Below are positions 37,391 to 47,226 of a DNA stretch of 64,000 bases, piece after piece. A model generated the notes under the pieces. It saw only the letters and a program-made list of their open reading frames with translations, ran no database searches and was not told where the DNA came from. The stretch comes from Veronia pacifica (GTDB lineage: Bacteria > Pseudomonadota > Gammaproteobacteria > Enterobacterales > Vibrionaceae). Numbering within the stretch: position 1 is the first letter of the stretch; every line of letters starts with the position of its first letter. The stretch lies in contig NZ_LYBM01000014.1 in assembly GCF_001707825.1 (NCBI RefSeq), positions 38,411 through 102,410 on the forward strand. The letters are read 5' to 3'. The position numbers were made by a program, and so were the translations under genes.

Positions 37391-39058
37391 TTACTTGGTT
37401 ACACGCTTGTATTTCATACGGTGAGGCTGGGCTGCCTGAGCACCAAGAGTTTGTTTCAGCCACTCGCTGTACTCGGTGTAGTTACCTTCGTAGAAGTTGA
37501 CCTGACCTTCATCGCGATAATCGAGAATGTGGGTTGCGATGCGGTCGAGGAACCAACGGTCGTGCGAAATCACCATGGCGCAGCCAGGGAACTCAAGCAG
37601 GGCTTCTTCCAGTGCACGTAGGGTTTCAACGTCGAGGTCATTGGTTGGCTCATCGAGCAGCAGCATGTTGCCGCCAGCTTTCAGAAGTTTAGCCAGGTGG
37701 ACACGGTTTCGTTCACCACCAGACAGGTCACCGATACGTTTCTGTTGATCGCTGCCTTTGAAGTTGAAACGCGAGCAATAAGCACGTGCCGGGATCTCAA
37801 AGTTGTGGATACGGATGATATCTGCATCTTCAGAGATCTCCTGATACACAGTTTTGCTGTCATCCATGCTGTCGCGGAACTGTTCTACTGACGCCAATTG
37901 CACAGTGTCGCCGAGATCAATGGTGCCTGAATCTGGCTGCTCTGCGCCACTCAGCATCTTAAACAGGGTTGATTTACCCGCACCGTTGGCACCGACGATA
38001 CCGACGATCGCACCCTTTGGAATACTGAAAGAAAGATCATCAATCAGCACGCGATCACCGAAAGACTTGGTCAGGTTGTTGACTTCCAGTACCTTATCAC
38101 CAAGACGTTGACCCGGTGGAATGAACAGCTCGTTAGTCTCATTACGGCGCTGGTAGTCTGACGTGTTCAGCTCTTCAAAGCGTGCCATACGGGCTTTTGA
38201 CTTTGCTTGTCTGCCTTTTGGATTCTGGCGAACCCATTCCAGCTCTTTCTCGATGGTTTTCTGGCGTGCTTTCTCTTGCGAGGCTTCCTGCTTCAGACGG
38301 GCATCTTTTTGCTCAAGCCATGAGGTATAGTTACCTTCCCATGGAATACCTTCACCACGGTCAAGCTCCAGAATCCAACCCGCAGCGTTATCAAGGAAAT
38401 AACGGTCGTGAGTGATAGCCACCACGGTACCGTTATAGTCAACAAGGAAGCGCTCCAGCCAGCCCACAGATTCTGCATCCAAGTGGTTGGTAGGCTCATC
38501 AAGCAGTAGCATATCCGGTTTTTCAAGTAGCAGACGGCAGATAGCCACACGGCGACGCTCACCACCTGACAGGTGTTTGATTTTGGCGTCCCACTCAGGC
38601 AGGCGGAGGGCATCTGCAGCACGCTCAAGTGCGTTATCCAGATTATGTCCGTCTTTCGCCTGAATCAGTCCTTCCAATTCACCCTGCTCTTTCGCGAGTG
38701 CATCAAAATCAGCATCGGGTTCTGCATACGCTGCATAAACCGCATCAAGACGGGTCAGCGCATCCTTCACATCGGATACAGCTTCTTCAACAGTTTCGCG
38801 AACGGTTTTCTCTTCATCCAGTTTGGGCTCCTGAGGCAGGTAGCCAACTTTCAAACCGGGTTGTGGCCGGGCTTCACCTTCGATATCGGTATCAATACCA
38901 GCCATAATGCGTAGAAGGGTAGACTTACCTGCACCGTTCAGACCCAAAACACCAATTTTGGCGCCAGGGAAAAAACTCAGTGAGATATCTTTTAGGATCT
39001 GTCGCTTAGGTGGCACAACTTTGCCAACGCGCGACATGGTATAGACGTACTCAGCCAT
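37391..39058 (-). CDS. ettA: Energy-dependent translational throttle protein EttA
   Basis: ABC-F ATPase that binds the ribosomal E site and gates the first elongation steps according to ATP/ADP. 555 residues, same as E. coli. Two ABC modules: Walker A GLNGAGKST and GANGAGKST, signatures LSGGERRR and LSGGERNR, Walker B LLLDEPTNHLD and LLLDEPTNDLD; the P-site tRNA-interaction linker (EKARQKTIEKELEWVRQNPKGRQAKSKAR contains the expected WVRQNPKGRQ) lies between them. Located before slt as in E. coli. Confidence 0.98.
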   Translation of the reverse strand: MAEYVYTMSRVGKVVPPKRQILKDISLSFFPGAKIGVLGLNGAGKSTLLRIMAGIDTDIEGEARPQPGLKVGYLPQEPKLDEEKTVRETVEEAVSDVKDALTRLDAVYAAYAEPDADFDALAKEQGELEGLIQAKDGHNLDNALERAADALRLPEWDAKIKHLSGGERRRVAICRLLLEKPDMLLLDEPTNHLDAESVGWLERFLVDYNGTVVAITHDRYFLDNAAGWILELDRGEGIPWEGNYTSWLEQKDARLKQEASQEKARQKTIEKELEWVRQNPKGRQAKSKARMARFEELNTSDYQRRNETNELFIPPGQRLGDKVLEVNNLTKSFGDRVLIDDLSFSIPKGAIVGIVGANGAGKSTLFKMLSGAEQPDSGTIDLGDTVQLASVEQFRDSMDDSKTVYQEISEDADIIRIHNFEIPARAYCSRFNFKGSDQQKRIGDLSGGERNRVHLAKLLKAGGNMLLLDEPTNDLDVETLRALEEALLEFPGCAMVISHDRWFLDRIATHILDYRDEGQVNFYEGNYTEYSEWLKQTLGAQAAQPHRMKYKRVTK

Positions 39059-39179
39059 AACTGCTTCGTTCTCTTGTAAGACAAAGTGATTATTCTACCC
39101 ATTAAAAAAATAAATTTAACAGCAAATCTCTCAGATGGTGATTAAGCTATTAAGTGTTAGCTGAGTAGGGGTAACCAAA

Positions 39180-41153
39180 ATGATGATAAAGGATGTATAT
39201 AAATTGCGGTTTTTAATGGATAAAAATGCATTTTCTCAGCTAATCGTATCGGTTTTTTTTACCCTCGTCTTGTGTCTGGTAATGTCGACAAATCTGTCAG
39301 CCGCCTCACTCCTGGAACAGCGTTCGGACTATCGTGCAGCCATAACAGCTGACGACAAAAAAAGGTATCGAGACTTCAAGAGACTTAAATATGGATTGAA
39401 AGATTATCCGCTTTATCCTTATCTGGCCTACCGGGAATTTATGCGTGAGCTGCCGTCAGCCACATTGACCCGGGTAAAGCGTTTTGAAGAACGATATGCG
39501 GACATGCCATTCACAACTACGTTAAGGTCGCGTTATCTCGGTCTGCTCGGCATTCGCAAAGATTGGTCGACCTTCCTCGCTTACCAGCCTGAACCACCAA
39601 ATTCCGAACAATTACAATGCTATTACTACCGGGCCAAAGCGCAGCGGGGCGCAAGAGATGAAGCCATTGAAGGTGCAAAATCGCTGTTCTTGAAAGGAAA
39701 ATCAGTGAAAAAGGCTTGCGACCCCTTGTTTTTGTATCTAAAACGAAGCGGTGAAATGACAGACGCTTTGATCCTTGAGCGCCTGCTGTTGGCCTTCGAT
39801 AGTCGCAATCTGCGTCTGATGAAGTATCTGGCAAAGCAGCCCTCTCAGTCTGGTAAAGCCAGTGCTGCCGCTGCGATCAGGTTATATGGTCGTCCGGATA
39901 ACGTTGAACATTTTTCTAGAGCGAGCAAAGTTACTGCTTTTAATGGTGAGCTTGTGATGTCTGCAGTGAAAAAGCTTGCCCGCGCCAATGTCAAAGAGGC
40001 GGTAAGACAGTTCAATGGTGCGATGAAAGGGCAAAAAATTGCTGACGACAAACGTCAGGAAACGGCCGAATTCATTGCCGGACGTTTAATGTCTACCACA
40101 GACGCGGCCTTGATGGTGTGGCGTGATAACATCATCCAAAACTCATCTAACGTCGCCTTGATCGATCGCCGCTTTCGACTCGCCTTAACCAGAAGCAGTA
40201 TGAATGCTGCCGGTCGCTGGATTGATCAGTTACCAGAGGAAGAGGCAAACAAACTGAAATGGCGATATTGGCAGGCAAGAGTGGCGCGTGATCGAGGGCA
40301 TCACTTTTCTGCTAACCAGCGTTTTGAAGATATGACGGGAGAGCGCAATTTTTACAGCATTGCCGCAGCCGTTCAACTGGGACAATCTCCTTATCTGCCG
40401 TTCGCCAATCCAATTGCAGAACCTCAGAGTCTGGAGGTTTTCAAAAAACCGCTTGAACGGGTTCGTGAACTCTTGGCCCTTGATAAAGTGGTTGCCGCCA
40501 AGCGGGAGTGGGAATTTTTGCTCCGCCGCTCCAGCCGCGAGCAAATAGAACAACTCGCCGTCTATGCCTCGGATAAAAAGTGGCATCATTTGGCGGTACA
40601 GGCGACGATACGAGGAAAACTGTGGAACCTGATTCAGCACCGCTTTCCCATCGCCCATCGTGGCTGGTTTGATATGTTCAGCAAAAAGCGCCAGCTCCCC
40701 CTTACTACTTTGCTGGCATTGTGCCGACAGGAAAGTGCTTTTTACAGTCAGGCTGTGTCCCCTGTCGGCGCACGTGGGCTGATGCAATTGATGCCCGCAA
40801 CGGCAAGGGCGACCTCGAAAAAGCTGGGTATCCGCTATCGGGGTAAAAGCAGTTTGACAGATCCCGTGACCAACATTCGCATAGGCAGTGGTTACCTGCG
40901 CGAGTTACTGGATAAATACGACGATAATCGGGTACTGGCGCTGGCAGCTTATAATGCTGGGCCGTCACGGGTAAAACGCTGGCTGAATGACTCTAACGGC
41001 AATTTGGATGCTGTCGCGTTTATAGAAACCATACCTTTCAAAGAAACGCGTGGTTACGTGCAAAATGTGCTGGTATTTGAGATGTATTATCGTGAGCTGC
41101 TTGGTAAACCACAGCTTTTTCTTCAGCCACACGAGCGCAACATGCGTTACTAA
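39180..41153 (+). CDS. slt: Soluble lytic murein transglycosylase Slt70
   Basis: Periplasmic exolytic transglycosylase that cuts peptidoglycan strands. 657 residues with an N-terminal signal (hydrophobic SQLIVSVFFTLVLCLVM, cleavage near SAAS), a long alpha-helical U/L superhelix, and a C-terminal SLT domain: catalytic Glu in ALCRQESAFYS, then SPVGARGLMQLMPATA and ALAAYNAGPSRVKRWL. The start is ambiguous (ATG 39180, 39183 or the Met 13 codon). Lies between ettA and trpR as in E. coli. Confidence 0.95.
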   Translation: MMIKDVYKLRFLMDKNAFSQLIVSVFFTLVLCLVMSTNLSAASLLEQRSDYRAAITADDKKRYRDFKRLKYGLKDYPLYPYLAYREFMRELPSATLTRVKRFEERYADMPFTTTLRSRYLGLLGIRKDWSTFLAYQPEPPNSEQLQCYYYRAKAQRGARDEAIEGAKSLFLKGKSVKKACDPLFLYLKRSGEMTDALILERLLLAFDSRNLRLMKYLAKQPSQSGKASAAAAIRLYGRPDNVEHFSRASKVTAFNGELVMSAVKKLARANVKEAVRQFNGAMKGQKIADDKRQETAEFIAGRLMSTTDAALMVWRDNIIQNSSNVALIDRRFRLALTRSSMNAAGRWIDQLPEEEANKLKWRYWQARVARDRGHHFSANQRFEDMTGERNFYSIAAAVQLGQSPYLPFANPIAEPQSLEVFKKPLERVRELLALDKVVAAKREWEFLLRRSSREQIEQLAVYASDKKWHHLAVQATIRGKLWNLIQHRFPIAHRGWFDMFSKKRQLPLTTLLALCRQESAFYSQAVSPVGARGLMQLMPATARATSKKLGIRYRGKSSLTDPVTNIRIGSGYLRELLDKYDDNRVLALAAYNAGPSRVKRWLNDSNGNLDAVAFIETIPFKETRGYVQNVLVFEMYYRELLGKPQLFLQPHERNMRY

Positions 41154-41158
41154 TTTTT

Positions 41159-41195
41159 TTGCACAGCTAATTTGTGTATATACTGGCGAGTAATA
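41159..41195 (+). promoter_or_regulatory. trpR promoter with possible trp operator
   Basis: TTGCAC (41159-41164) and TATACT (41179-41184) are 14 bases apart, which is short. The region GTATATACTGGCGAGTAA partly matches E. coli's trpR operator (right half GCGAGTA conserved). Autoregulation by TrpR is expected; the sequence match is weak. Confidence 0.35.
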
Positions 41196-41217
41196 GAAGT
41201 AAGAACATGAGGTTGCC

Positions 41218-41511
41218 ATGTCCAATACCCCGAAATATACAAACTGGCCAGAAGTCGTGGCATTAATTCAGCGAGCTGCCGAACAGGACAAAGAATCGGA
41301 GCTGCTGAATATGCTGCTTACGCAAGACGAGAGGGACACGCTGGTGGCCCGGGTAAATATTTTCCACGAGTTACTGCGGGGAGAAATGAGTCAGCGTCAG
41401 GTCAGTCAAATGCTGGGGGTGGGCATTGCAACCATTACCCGGGGCTCGAATGAGCTCAAGCGGGTAGATGACGAAACCAAAGCCTGGTTGGTTGACCTAC
41501 TGAAAAAGTAG
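41218..41511 (+). CDS. trpR: Trp operon repressor
   Basis: 97-residue Trp-dependent dimeric repressor. Core LNMLLTQDERDTLVARVNIF and helix-turn-helix MSQRQVSQMLGVGIATITRGSNELK are intact, including the tryptophan-site Arg and Thr region. ATG follows GAGG. Flanked by slt and convergent yjjX, as in E. coli. Confidence 0.97.
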   Translation: MSNTPKYTNWPEVVALIQRAAEQDKESELLNMLLTQDERDTLVARVNIFHELLRGEMSQRQVSQMLGVGIATITRGSNELKRVDDETKAWLVDLLKK

Positions 41512-41527
41512 TGGATTAGACGATGTT

Positions 41528-41553
41528 AAAAAGGGCCTGATGGCCCTTTTTTT
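41528..41553 (+). terminator. Terminator after trpR
   Basis: AAAAGGGCC-TGAT-GGCCCTTTTTTT. Confidence 0.88.
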
Positions 41554-41600
41554 ATGCTTTTAGCTGAAAATAATGAAACGCCCACTGTTCAGCGGTTGAA

Positions 41601-42134
41601 TCAGTTGGCCAGTTCAGAAGCAAATAAGGAAGGATTGATAAAAGGTATCAGTGCCAGAATCAGTGCCTGGTGGTAAACAGAACTGCGGGTTAGCTTACCG
41701 TCAGTCAACATGGCAATCGCTCCGCCTTTTTGCTTCACATTGGTCTGGCTGAACATTTCATCCATCACATCGCCCAGCTCCTTGCCCTGATGTATACCAG
41801 TCATTGCCTGTTCTGGCAGAGGAAGACTTGCGGAGCGGGACTCTCCCCGCTGGCTGCCAGACTCAATGACCATCCATGCAAATGTAAAGTGACCATCAAT
41901 GCCAGCCTCAAGGCCAACAAAATAATCGCCTTCACATTGACTACGAGCGTTTTTCACCCGGTTTTCCGCACCCAGTTTGGTTTCTTCGTTAGTCATAGGT
42001 TGGTCAGCAACTTCGCTCGGCACTGATATACCTTCAAACATCATTTCTTTGTCGGGAAAGACTTCTTTGAATGCGGTTTCAACGGCAGAAATTTTTGCCG
42101 GGTTGAGAGAGGCTACTATCACTCGGGTTGTCAT
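41601..42134 (-). CDS. yjjX: Inosine/xanthosine triphosphatase
   Basis: House-cleaning hydrolase of ITP/XTP. 177 residues with N-terminal VASLNPAKISAVETAF and the YjjX-specific YFVGLEAGIDG and VKQKGGAIAMLTDGKLTRSSVYHQAL. Convergent with trpR as in E. coli. The next gene upstream on the same strand ends 14 bases away, so it may be co-transcribed. Confidence 0.95.
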   Translation of the reverse strand: MTTRVIVASLNPAKISAVETAFKEVFPDKEMMFEGISVPSEVADQPMTNEETKLGAENRVKNARSQCEGDYFVGLEAGIDGHFTFAWMVIESGSQRGESRSASLPLPEQAMTGIHQGKELGDVMDEMFSQTNVKQKGGAIAMLTDGKLTRSSVYHQALILALIPFINPSLFASELAN

Positions 42135-42148
42135 GGTACGTCCTGTTA

Positions 42149-42988
42149 TTACTTGTCGTTTGTTGTTGTTTTTTCTTGTTGGTCAGAAGGTTTCTGATTT
42201 CTGAAAGGCAATGCCAGCAGGCCTGTGATCCATACCGTCTGGTTTTCGGTCTGAAACTGACTCAGGCCAATATCCATCTTGTCATGGCCGTCCTTTGGCT
42301 CGGAATTATACGTGCCAAACAGCTTATCCCAGAAAGAAAAGTTAAAGCCGTAATTGCTGTTGGTTTCCTCTGGGCGTACCGAGTGGTGAATGCGATGCAT
42401 GTCCGGCGTGACGATTAGCCTCCGTACGATGCGATCAAGCCAGTTGGGCAGGGCAACATTGCTGTGATTAAACATAGATGTGCCGTTGAGGATGATTTCA
42501 AACAAAATCACTGCTGCTGCGGGAGCGCCCAGACAGGCAATTGCCACAAACTTAATCAGCATTGACAGGATAATCTCAATGGGGTGGAACCGACCGCCTG
42601 ATGACACATCCAGGTCCCGGTCAGCATGGTGAACTGCATGCAGTCGCCACAGCACGGGGATACGATGAAACATTAAGTGCTGACCCCAGATAATGAAATC
42701 CATCACAATCACACTGATCAGGACAGCCAGCCAGTAAGGCACAGCAAAGATGTTCAACAGTCCCCAGCCCTGTTGCTGACAGTAAACGGCAAAACCGGCT
42801 GCAGCGACCGGAAACAGCAAACGAACCGTGATGGTATCCACGACCAAAAGACCAAGATTATTAAGCCAGCGTTTGACCCATGAGACTCTGAGTGCACGTT
42901 TGGGTGCCAGTCGTTCAGCAATGGCCATGATCACGAAGATACCGATAAAGGCCGAGAGGCGGAACACAACCTCATAAGACTCCAACAT
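42149..42988 (-). CDS. Sterol desaturase / fatty acid hydroxylase family membrane protein
   Basis: 279 residues from ATG 42988 (MLESYEVVFRLSAFIG; GGGAGA upstream). Integral membrane di-iron enzyme family: histidine motifs HRIPVLWRLHAVHH, NHSNVALP and DMHRIHHS, with four or five membrane segments. Substrate unknown; bacterial relatives act on lipids. Just upstream of yjjX on the same strand. Confidence 0.88.
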   Translation of the reverse strand: MLESYEVVFRLSAFIGIFVIMAIAERLAPKRALRVSWVKRWLNNLGLLVVDTITVRLLFPVAAAGFAVYCQQQGWGLLNIFAVPYWLAVLISVIVMDFIIWGQHLMFHRIPVLWRLHAVHHADRDLDVSSGGRFHPIEIILSMLIKFVAIACLGAPAAAVILFEIILNGTSMFNHSNVALPNWLDRIVRRLIVTPDMHRIHHSVRPEETNSNYGFNFSFWDKLFGTYNSEPKDGHDKMDIGLSQFQTENQTVWITGLLALPFRNQKPSDQQEKTTTNDK

Positions 42989-43207
42989 GCTGATCTCCCT
43001 TTTAATCCGCCTGAGTAACAAAATGGCGGTATTTCACTGATGCTGCTTTCAAGAATATCACCTTCTTTAGCGACAGCACTATTGATGGTTTTCAGTTGCC
43101 ATATTTCGGCCATATTTGGCCTTAATTAACCATTATCTGGCCCTTCTAACGCCTAGGTTGCTTGTTGTAATGCCGTTATGGCAATTCAATAACCGGGGAC
43201 ACTGCAT

Positions 43208-45529
43208 ATGAACGGCTTTTTTCATCCATCTTTCACCCAGCGTCGACAAATTATCCGGCGTTTTAACCAGTACTGGCGATGTGGCTTACTCATAGTCGCG
43301 AGTACAATACTGACTGCATCGGTCAGTGCCGCGCCTGACAGTGACGACGTTGGCCTTCACTATCAGCTCAATGGCACACGTCACGCCGTACCTTTGCTGT
43401 CCACCAAAGTCACAATGAAAACGTCAGGACTTATCAACCGGGCCAGTGTGGTGCAGACCTTTACTAATCCGAGTAATACGTGGATCCATGGCCGATATGT
43501 TTTCCCTTTGCCAGACACTGCGGCCGTTGATCGACTGAAAATGATCATTGGCGATCGGATCGTAGAGGGTGAGATCAGTCCTAAAGTAGCCGCTCGCAAG
43601 CAATATGAAAAAGCCAAAACTGAGGGAAAGAAAGCCAGCCTGATCGAACAGCACAGGCCGAATATCTTTTCGACAGAAGTGGCGAATATTGGCCCCGGAG
43701 AAACTGTCAAGATCGAGATTGAATATCAGGAAACGGTCAGTTACCGCGACGGTGAATTTTCATTGATGTTTCCTACTGTTGTTGCTCCCCGCTATATACC
43801 CGGTCTTGGTAACCGCGAACCTGAACCGGCAATTGATGATTCGCTTACCTCGGATGTGCAGAATAACGAACAGTCTTCCCCTGCGGTGAGTTTTCCTGCT
43901 GAACGCAGTGCGTTGTCCGGGCTGGTAACCCAGATGCCTGAGCTGAATCGTGGCTGGGCGAAAAATAACACCCGGGTGCCTGATGCCAAAGAGATCACCC
44001 CCTATTACCGCAATCCGACAGATTCCGAACTCCCTTTTGAGATCACCGTTGAACTGGATGCGGGGCTTCCGCTGTCATCGATCTTAAGCCCAACCTTTAC
44101 GATCAAAACCGACAAACAGGGTGAAGGGCGCTACGCCATCACGCTCGGTCATCCTGATATCTCAGATCGGGATTTTATTCTCAACTGGCGACCCAGAGCG
44201 TCTGCTGCGCCACAGGCAGCCCTTTTTGTCCAACCCGATGCGCAGGATGGGAACAGCTATGGGTTGTTGATGACTATGCCACCGCAGGCCATTAATAAGG
44301 CGGGGAGTATCGTGACGTCGTCGATGAGAAAAGACGTCATGTTTGTGCTCGATGTGTCCGGTTCGATGGAAGGTGAGTCAATCCGGCAGGCCAAAGCGGC
44401 ACTGTGGTACGGATTAAGAAAGCTATCCGCCGATGACACCTTCAATCTGATCATTTTCAACGATAAAACCTCTCGTTATTCCGACAGCCCCCTGCTCGCC
44501 ACTGAAAAAAATCTACGTGATGTTTCAACCTTTATCGCAGGCCTTGAGGCCAACGGCGGGACAGACATGTTACCCGCCCTGCACCGGGCATTAGATCAGC
44601 CTCCGGGTGAAGGACAACTGGGTCAGGTTGTCTTTATCACCGACGGCAGCGTGGGGAATGAAAGTGAGTTGTTTCAGGAAATTCAGCAAATGTTGGGTGA
44701 CTGGCGACTCTTTACCGTTGGTATCGGCGCGTCCCCCAACCGCTATTTTATGGAGCGGGCTGCTGTGGCAGGGAAGGGGACCTACAGCTATATCGGTAAC
44801 ACCGACAAGGTCGATAAAAAGATGCGCATACTGTTTGATCGCCTCTCAACGCCATCCATGCGTGATATTTCACTGGCGACAGACAAGGGAAAACTGGATT
44901 TCTGGCCTAAACCTATACCTGATCTTTACTTGCAGGAGCCTCTGCTGGTGGCTTTCAGGATCCCCAAAGGAGCTAACGAAGTGCTGGTCAACGGAAAGCT
45001 TGCCGACACACCTTGGCATCACAGTGTGCCGCTCGGTGATATAGCGCAACAGGCACAGGCAACAGGTATCGACGTGTTGTGGGCAAGAAACCAAATTAAA
45101 AGTATCAATTTGAACCCTGAGATCAGCGCAGAAGATAAAAAAACGATGATCACTCAATTAGGTTTGACCCATCACATCGTGACTGCCCACACCAGTCTGG
45201 TCGCGGTCGACAAAACGCCTGTCAGGCCTGTTGACGCATCGGCAGTAGAAAAGGGTATCGCAATTCACCGTCCTGCGGGGATGACCATGGCGTTACCAAC
45301 CGGTCCAAGAATGGCGGGTACTGGCAAGGGTAGTGACATGCTCATTGTTTTATCAGGCTTGTTAATGATGGCGGGTTTGATCCTGCTCCGCCTGCGGGTA
45401 AGAGCGTTTGGTGAATGTAAGGTCATACAGGGAAACACCGACGATGTTGGAGGAACCACAGACTTTGTTGACCAAGTTCCCGTAATGGGAAACGGCCTGT
45501 CGGCAGCAATAGAGGGGAGAGCAATATGA
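43208..45529 (+). CDS. VIT-vWA protein, target of a marine proteobacterial sortase
   Basis: 773-residue exported protein: signal peptide (ends SVSAAP), VIT domain (about residues 40-170), von Willebrand A domain with a complete MIDAS (FVLDVSGSMEGES, GGTDM, FITDGSVGNE; about residues 375-550), and near residue 696 an LPTGP motif followed by a Gly-rich spacer, a membrane segment (MLIVLSGLLMMAGLILL) and RLRVR. That order is a sorting signal. A ~41-residue tail after the basic stop is unusually long for a sortase substrate. Stop overlaps the sortase start (ATGA). Confidence 0.9.
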   Translation: MNGFFHPSFTQRRQIIRRFNQYWRCGLLIVASTILTASVSAAPDSDDVGLHYQLNGTRHAVPLLSTKVTMKTSGLINRASVVQTFTNPSNTWIHGRYVFPLPDTAAVDRLKMIIGDRIVEGEISPKVAARKQYEKAKTEGKKASLIEQHRPNIFSTEVANIGPGETVKIEIEYQETVSYRDGEFSLMFPTVVAPRYIPGLGNREPEPAIDDSLTSDVQNNEQSSPAVSFPAERSALSGLVTQMPELNRGWAKNNTRVPDAKEITPYYRNPTDSELPFEITVELDAGLPLSSILSPTFTIKTDKQGEGRYAITLGHPDISDRDFILNWRPRASAAPQAALFVQPDAQDGNSYGLLMTMPPQAINKAGSIVTSSMRKDVMFVLDVSGSMEGESIRQAKAALWYGLRKLSADDTFNLIIFNDKTSRYSDSPLLATEKNLRDVSTFIAGLEANGGTDMLPALHRALDQPPGEGQLGQVVFITDGSVGNESELFQEIQQMLGDWRLFTVGIGASPNRYFMERAAVAGKGTYSYIGNTDKVDKKMRILFDRLSTPSMRDISLATDKGKLDFWPKPIPDLYLQEPLLVAFRIPKGANEVLVNGKLADTPWHHSVPLGDIAQQAQATGIDVLWARNQIKSINLNPEISAEDKKTMITQLGLTHHIVTAHTSLVAVDKTPVRPVDASAVEKGIAIHRPAGMTMALPTGPRMAGTGKGSDMLIVLSGLLMMAGLILLRLRVRAFGECKVIQGNTDDVGGTTDFVDQVPVMGNGLSAAIEGRAI

Positions 45530-46140
45530 GCCCGAATCTATTTTGTTACCTTAACTATTACGATGACAAACGCTGGTGGCAATGCACCCGAACCAGCCTT
45601 GCCGCTGGATTGATACTGGCATCATTACTTATCGGTAGTCAGGCCGTCTGGATCAAGGCCAAGGCTACACTGGCGCAGTACCTGATTGAGGATGTGTGGT
45701 TACTGCAAAAACAGACAGGAGACAAGATCCCACCTTGGCCTTGGGCGGACACATACCCGACAGCAACCCTGACCTTGCCTGACCAATCTCCTCTCTATGT
45801 GCTGGCCGGCGTGAGTGGCCGGAACCTGGCGTTTGGCCCGACCTTACAACAATATACTGCCCAGCCCGGAGAACACGGCAATGTCGTTGTGTATGGTCAC
45901 AACGATACGCACTTTAAAGGCCTAGAATCTCTGAAACCGGGGCAATTAATCGCCTTAGAGAATACCATTGGGGAACGGATATTTTATCGGGTGTCGTTAA
46001 CTGAAGTGGTCAATGAGATGGATACCGAATGGGTGACTGATAACAATGAGGATATTCTGACACTGGTTACCTGTTATCCGTTTAACAGTGCCACAGTGAA
46101 TGGACCACAACGTTATGTTGTGGTCTCAAAGCGGGTTTGA
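45526..46140 (+). CDS. Class GN (marine proteobacterial) sortase
   Basis: 204-residue membrane-anchored transpeptidase that should process the adjacent LPTGP protein. N-terminal membrane helix (about 24-42), sortase fold with catalytic His 125 in VVYGHNDTHF, Cys 183 in LTLVTCYPF and Arg 196 in GPQRYVV. The four-base overlap with its target gene fits the dedicated substrate-sortase pairs known in marine Gram-negatives. Confidence 0.92.
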   Translation: MSPNLFCYLNYYDDKRWWQCTRTSLAAGLILASLLIGSQAVWIKAKATLAQYLIEDVWLLQKQTGDKIPPWPWADTYPTATLTLPDQSPLYVLAGVSGRNLAFGPTLQQYTAQPGEHGNVVVYGHNDTHFKGLESLKPGQLIALENTIGERIFYRVSLTEVVNEMDTEWVTDNNEDILTLVTCYPFNSATVNGPQRYVVVSKRV

Positions 46141-46195
46141 AGGCGAAGATAAAAGGCCAGAGTTCGAGGTTGAAAACACTGATTGGGCGGGGATA

Positions 46196-46962
46196 TCAGC
46201 CCGCCCGCATTGCCAGTATGCCCGGAACATCGAGTGCCCCGGTATAACGACAAAAGTCAGGCTCTCTTTCATCTATCGCCAGTATCGACATCCGGTCCGC
46301 CATTTCATTGCCTTCAATGCCAACATGCCCGTTAACATGTGAGATGGTCAGGCGGTCTTTGAGCAACAGATATTGACGGTACATGGTTTGAATCAGGGAC
46401 AGGTTTTTAATTTCACCGCCAGACTTTTTCCAGCCTTTCTTCTCCCAGCCCTGTGCCCACTGAGTAATACAGTTAATGGCATAGACAGAATCACACAGAA
46501 TAGTGACCTTAAGATCATTATTCAGATAGGTTTCAGCCATCAACAAGGCTTGGTGAAGCGCATTCAGTTCAGCAAGATTATTTGTGCCTTCGGAAGCGTA
46601 GAGGCCATACCAAAGCTCTGTCAGCTCATTGTCCTGATAAAGCGCCAGTCCCGAACCTGCTTCACCGGGGTTAGGGTCACAAGCTCCATCGGTGAAAATT
46701 TTGATATTGGCATCCAGTGCCAGTACCTGCGACTGCGTCAGAGAGCCCGCTTTTTTTGTCGTCGTCTTTTTCACCGCTCCTTTTTTGTCCGTGGATGTGG
46801 CGACTGTCGCGACCCCTTGTAAGCCTGTTGAGCTTCTTCAATCGTCGGGAAAGACTTATATTTTGCTCCTTGAAAGCCATGCACCTGTTTCTGGCAATCT
46901 GGCCAGTTGTCATAAACTCCCGGTGAATGTCCTCGCCAAACCACGTAATATTTTTTTGCCAA
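46196..46962 (-). CDS. RNase HI with N-terminal hybrid-binding (viroplasmin-like) domain, frame broken in the linker
   Basis: Two adjoining frames form one protein. The first (TTG start at 46962 after GGAGG, MAKKYYVVWRGHSPGVYDNW...YKSFPTIEEAQQAYKG) is the RNA-DNA hybrid-binding domain; the second (GTG at 46774, stop 46196) is an RNase H domain with FTDGACDPNPGEAG, the Glu in NNLAELNAL, CDSVYAI and HVNGHVGIEGNEMAD. They join if the six-A run (T at 46781-46786 on the plus strand) had seven, giving ~255 residues with a Lys/Thr linker. As written the first frame stops at 46771 and the second begins on the same GTGA, so separate translation is conceivable. Confidence 0.82.
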
Positions 46963-47226
46963 AATGCCTCCATTTCTGATAAGTCGGCTATCCAGCCAGT
47001 ATGACACTGCTATTTGTTCTTTCAAAGATCGCTGCAGAGCCGTTGGAAAAACAGCCATTCTTAAACTACTGTTTTATCTGTTTTTTACCTAAGCAGTCAG
47101 AGTAAATCCGTTCACAAATTAGGCTTTCTGTGTGTTTATTGTGTAATTTTTGTGATGAGATTATCTTTTCTTGATGGTATTTTGCGGCGCTGTTTGAGTT
47201 TTTTAAGCTAAGAAAAGGTAGCTTCA

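Noticed and set aside
42931..43113. Minus-strand 60-codon frame beginning with MAEIWQLK
   Set aside because: Overlaps the start of the hydroxylase gene in another frame and has no ribosome-binding site.
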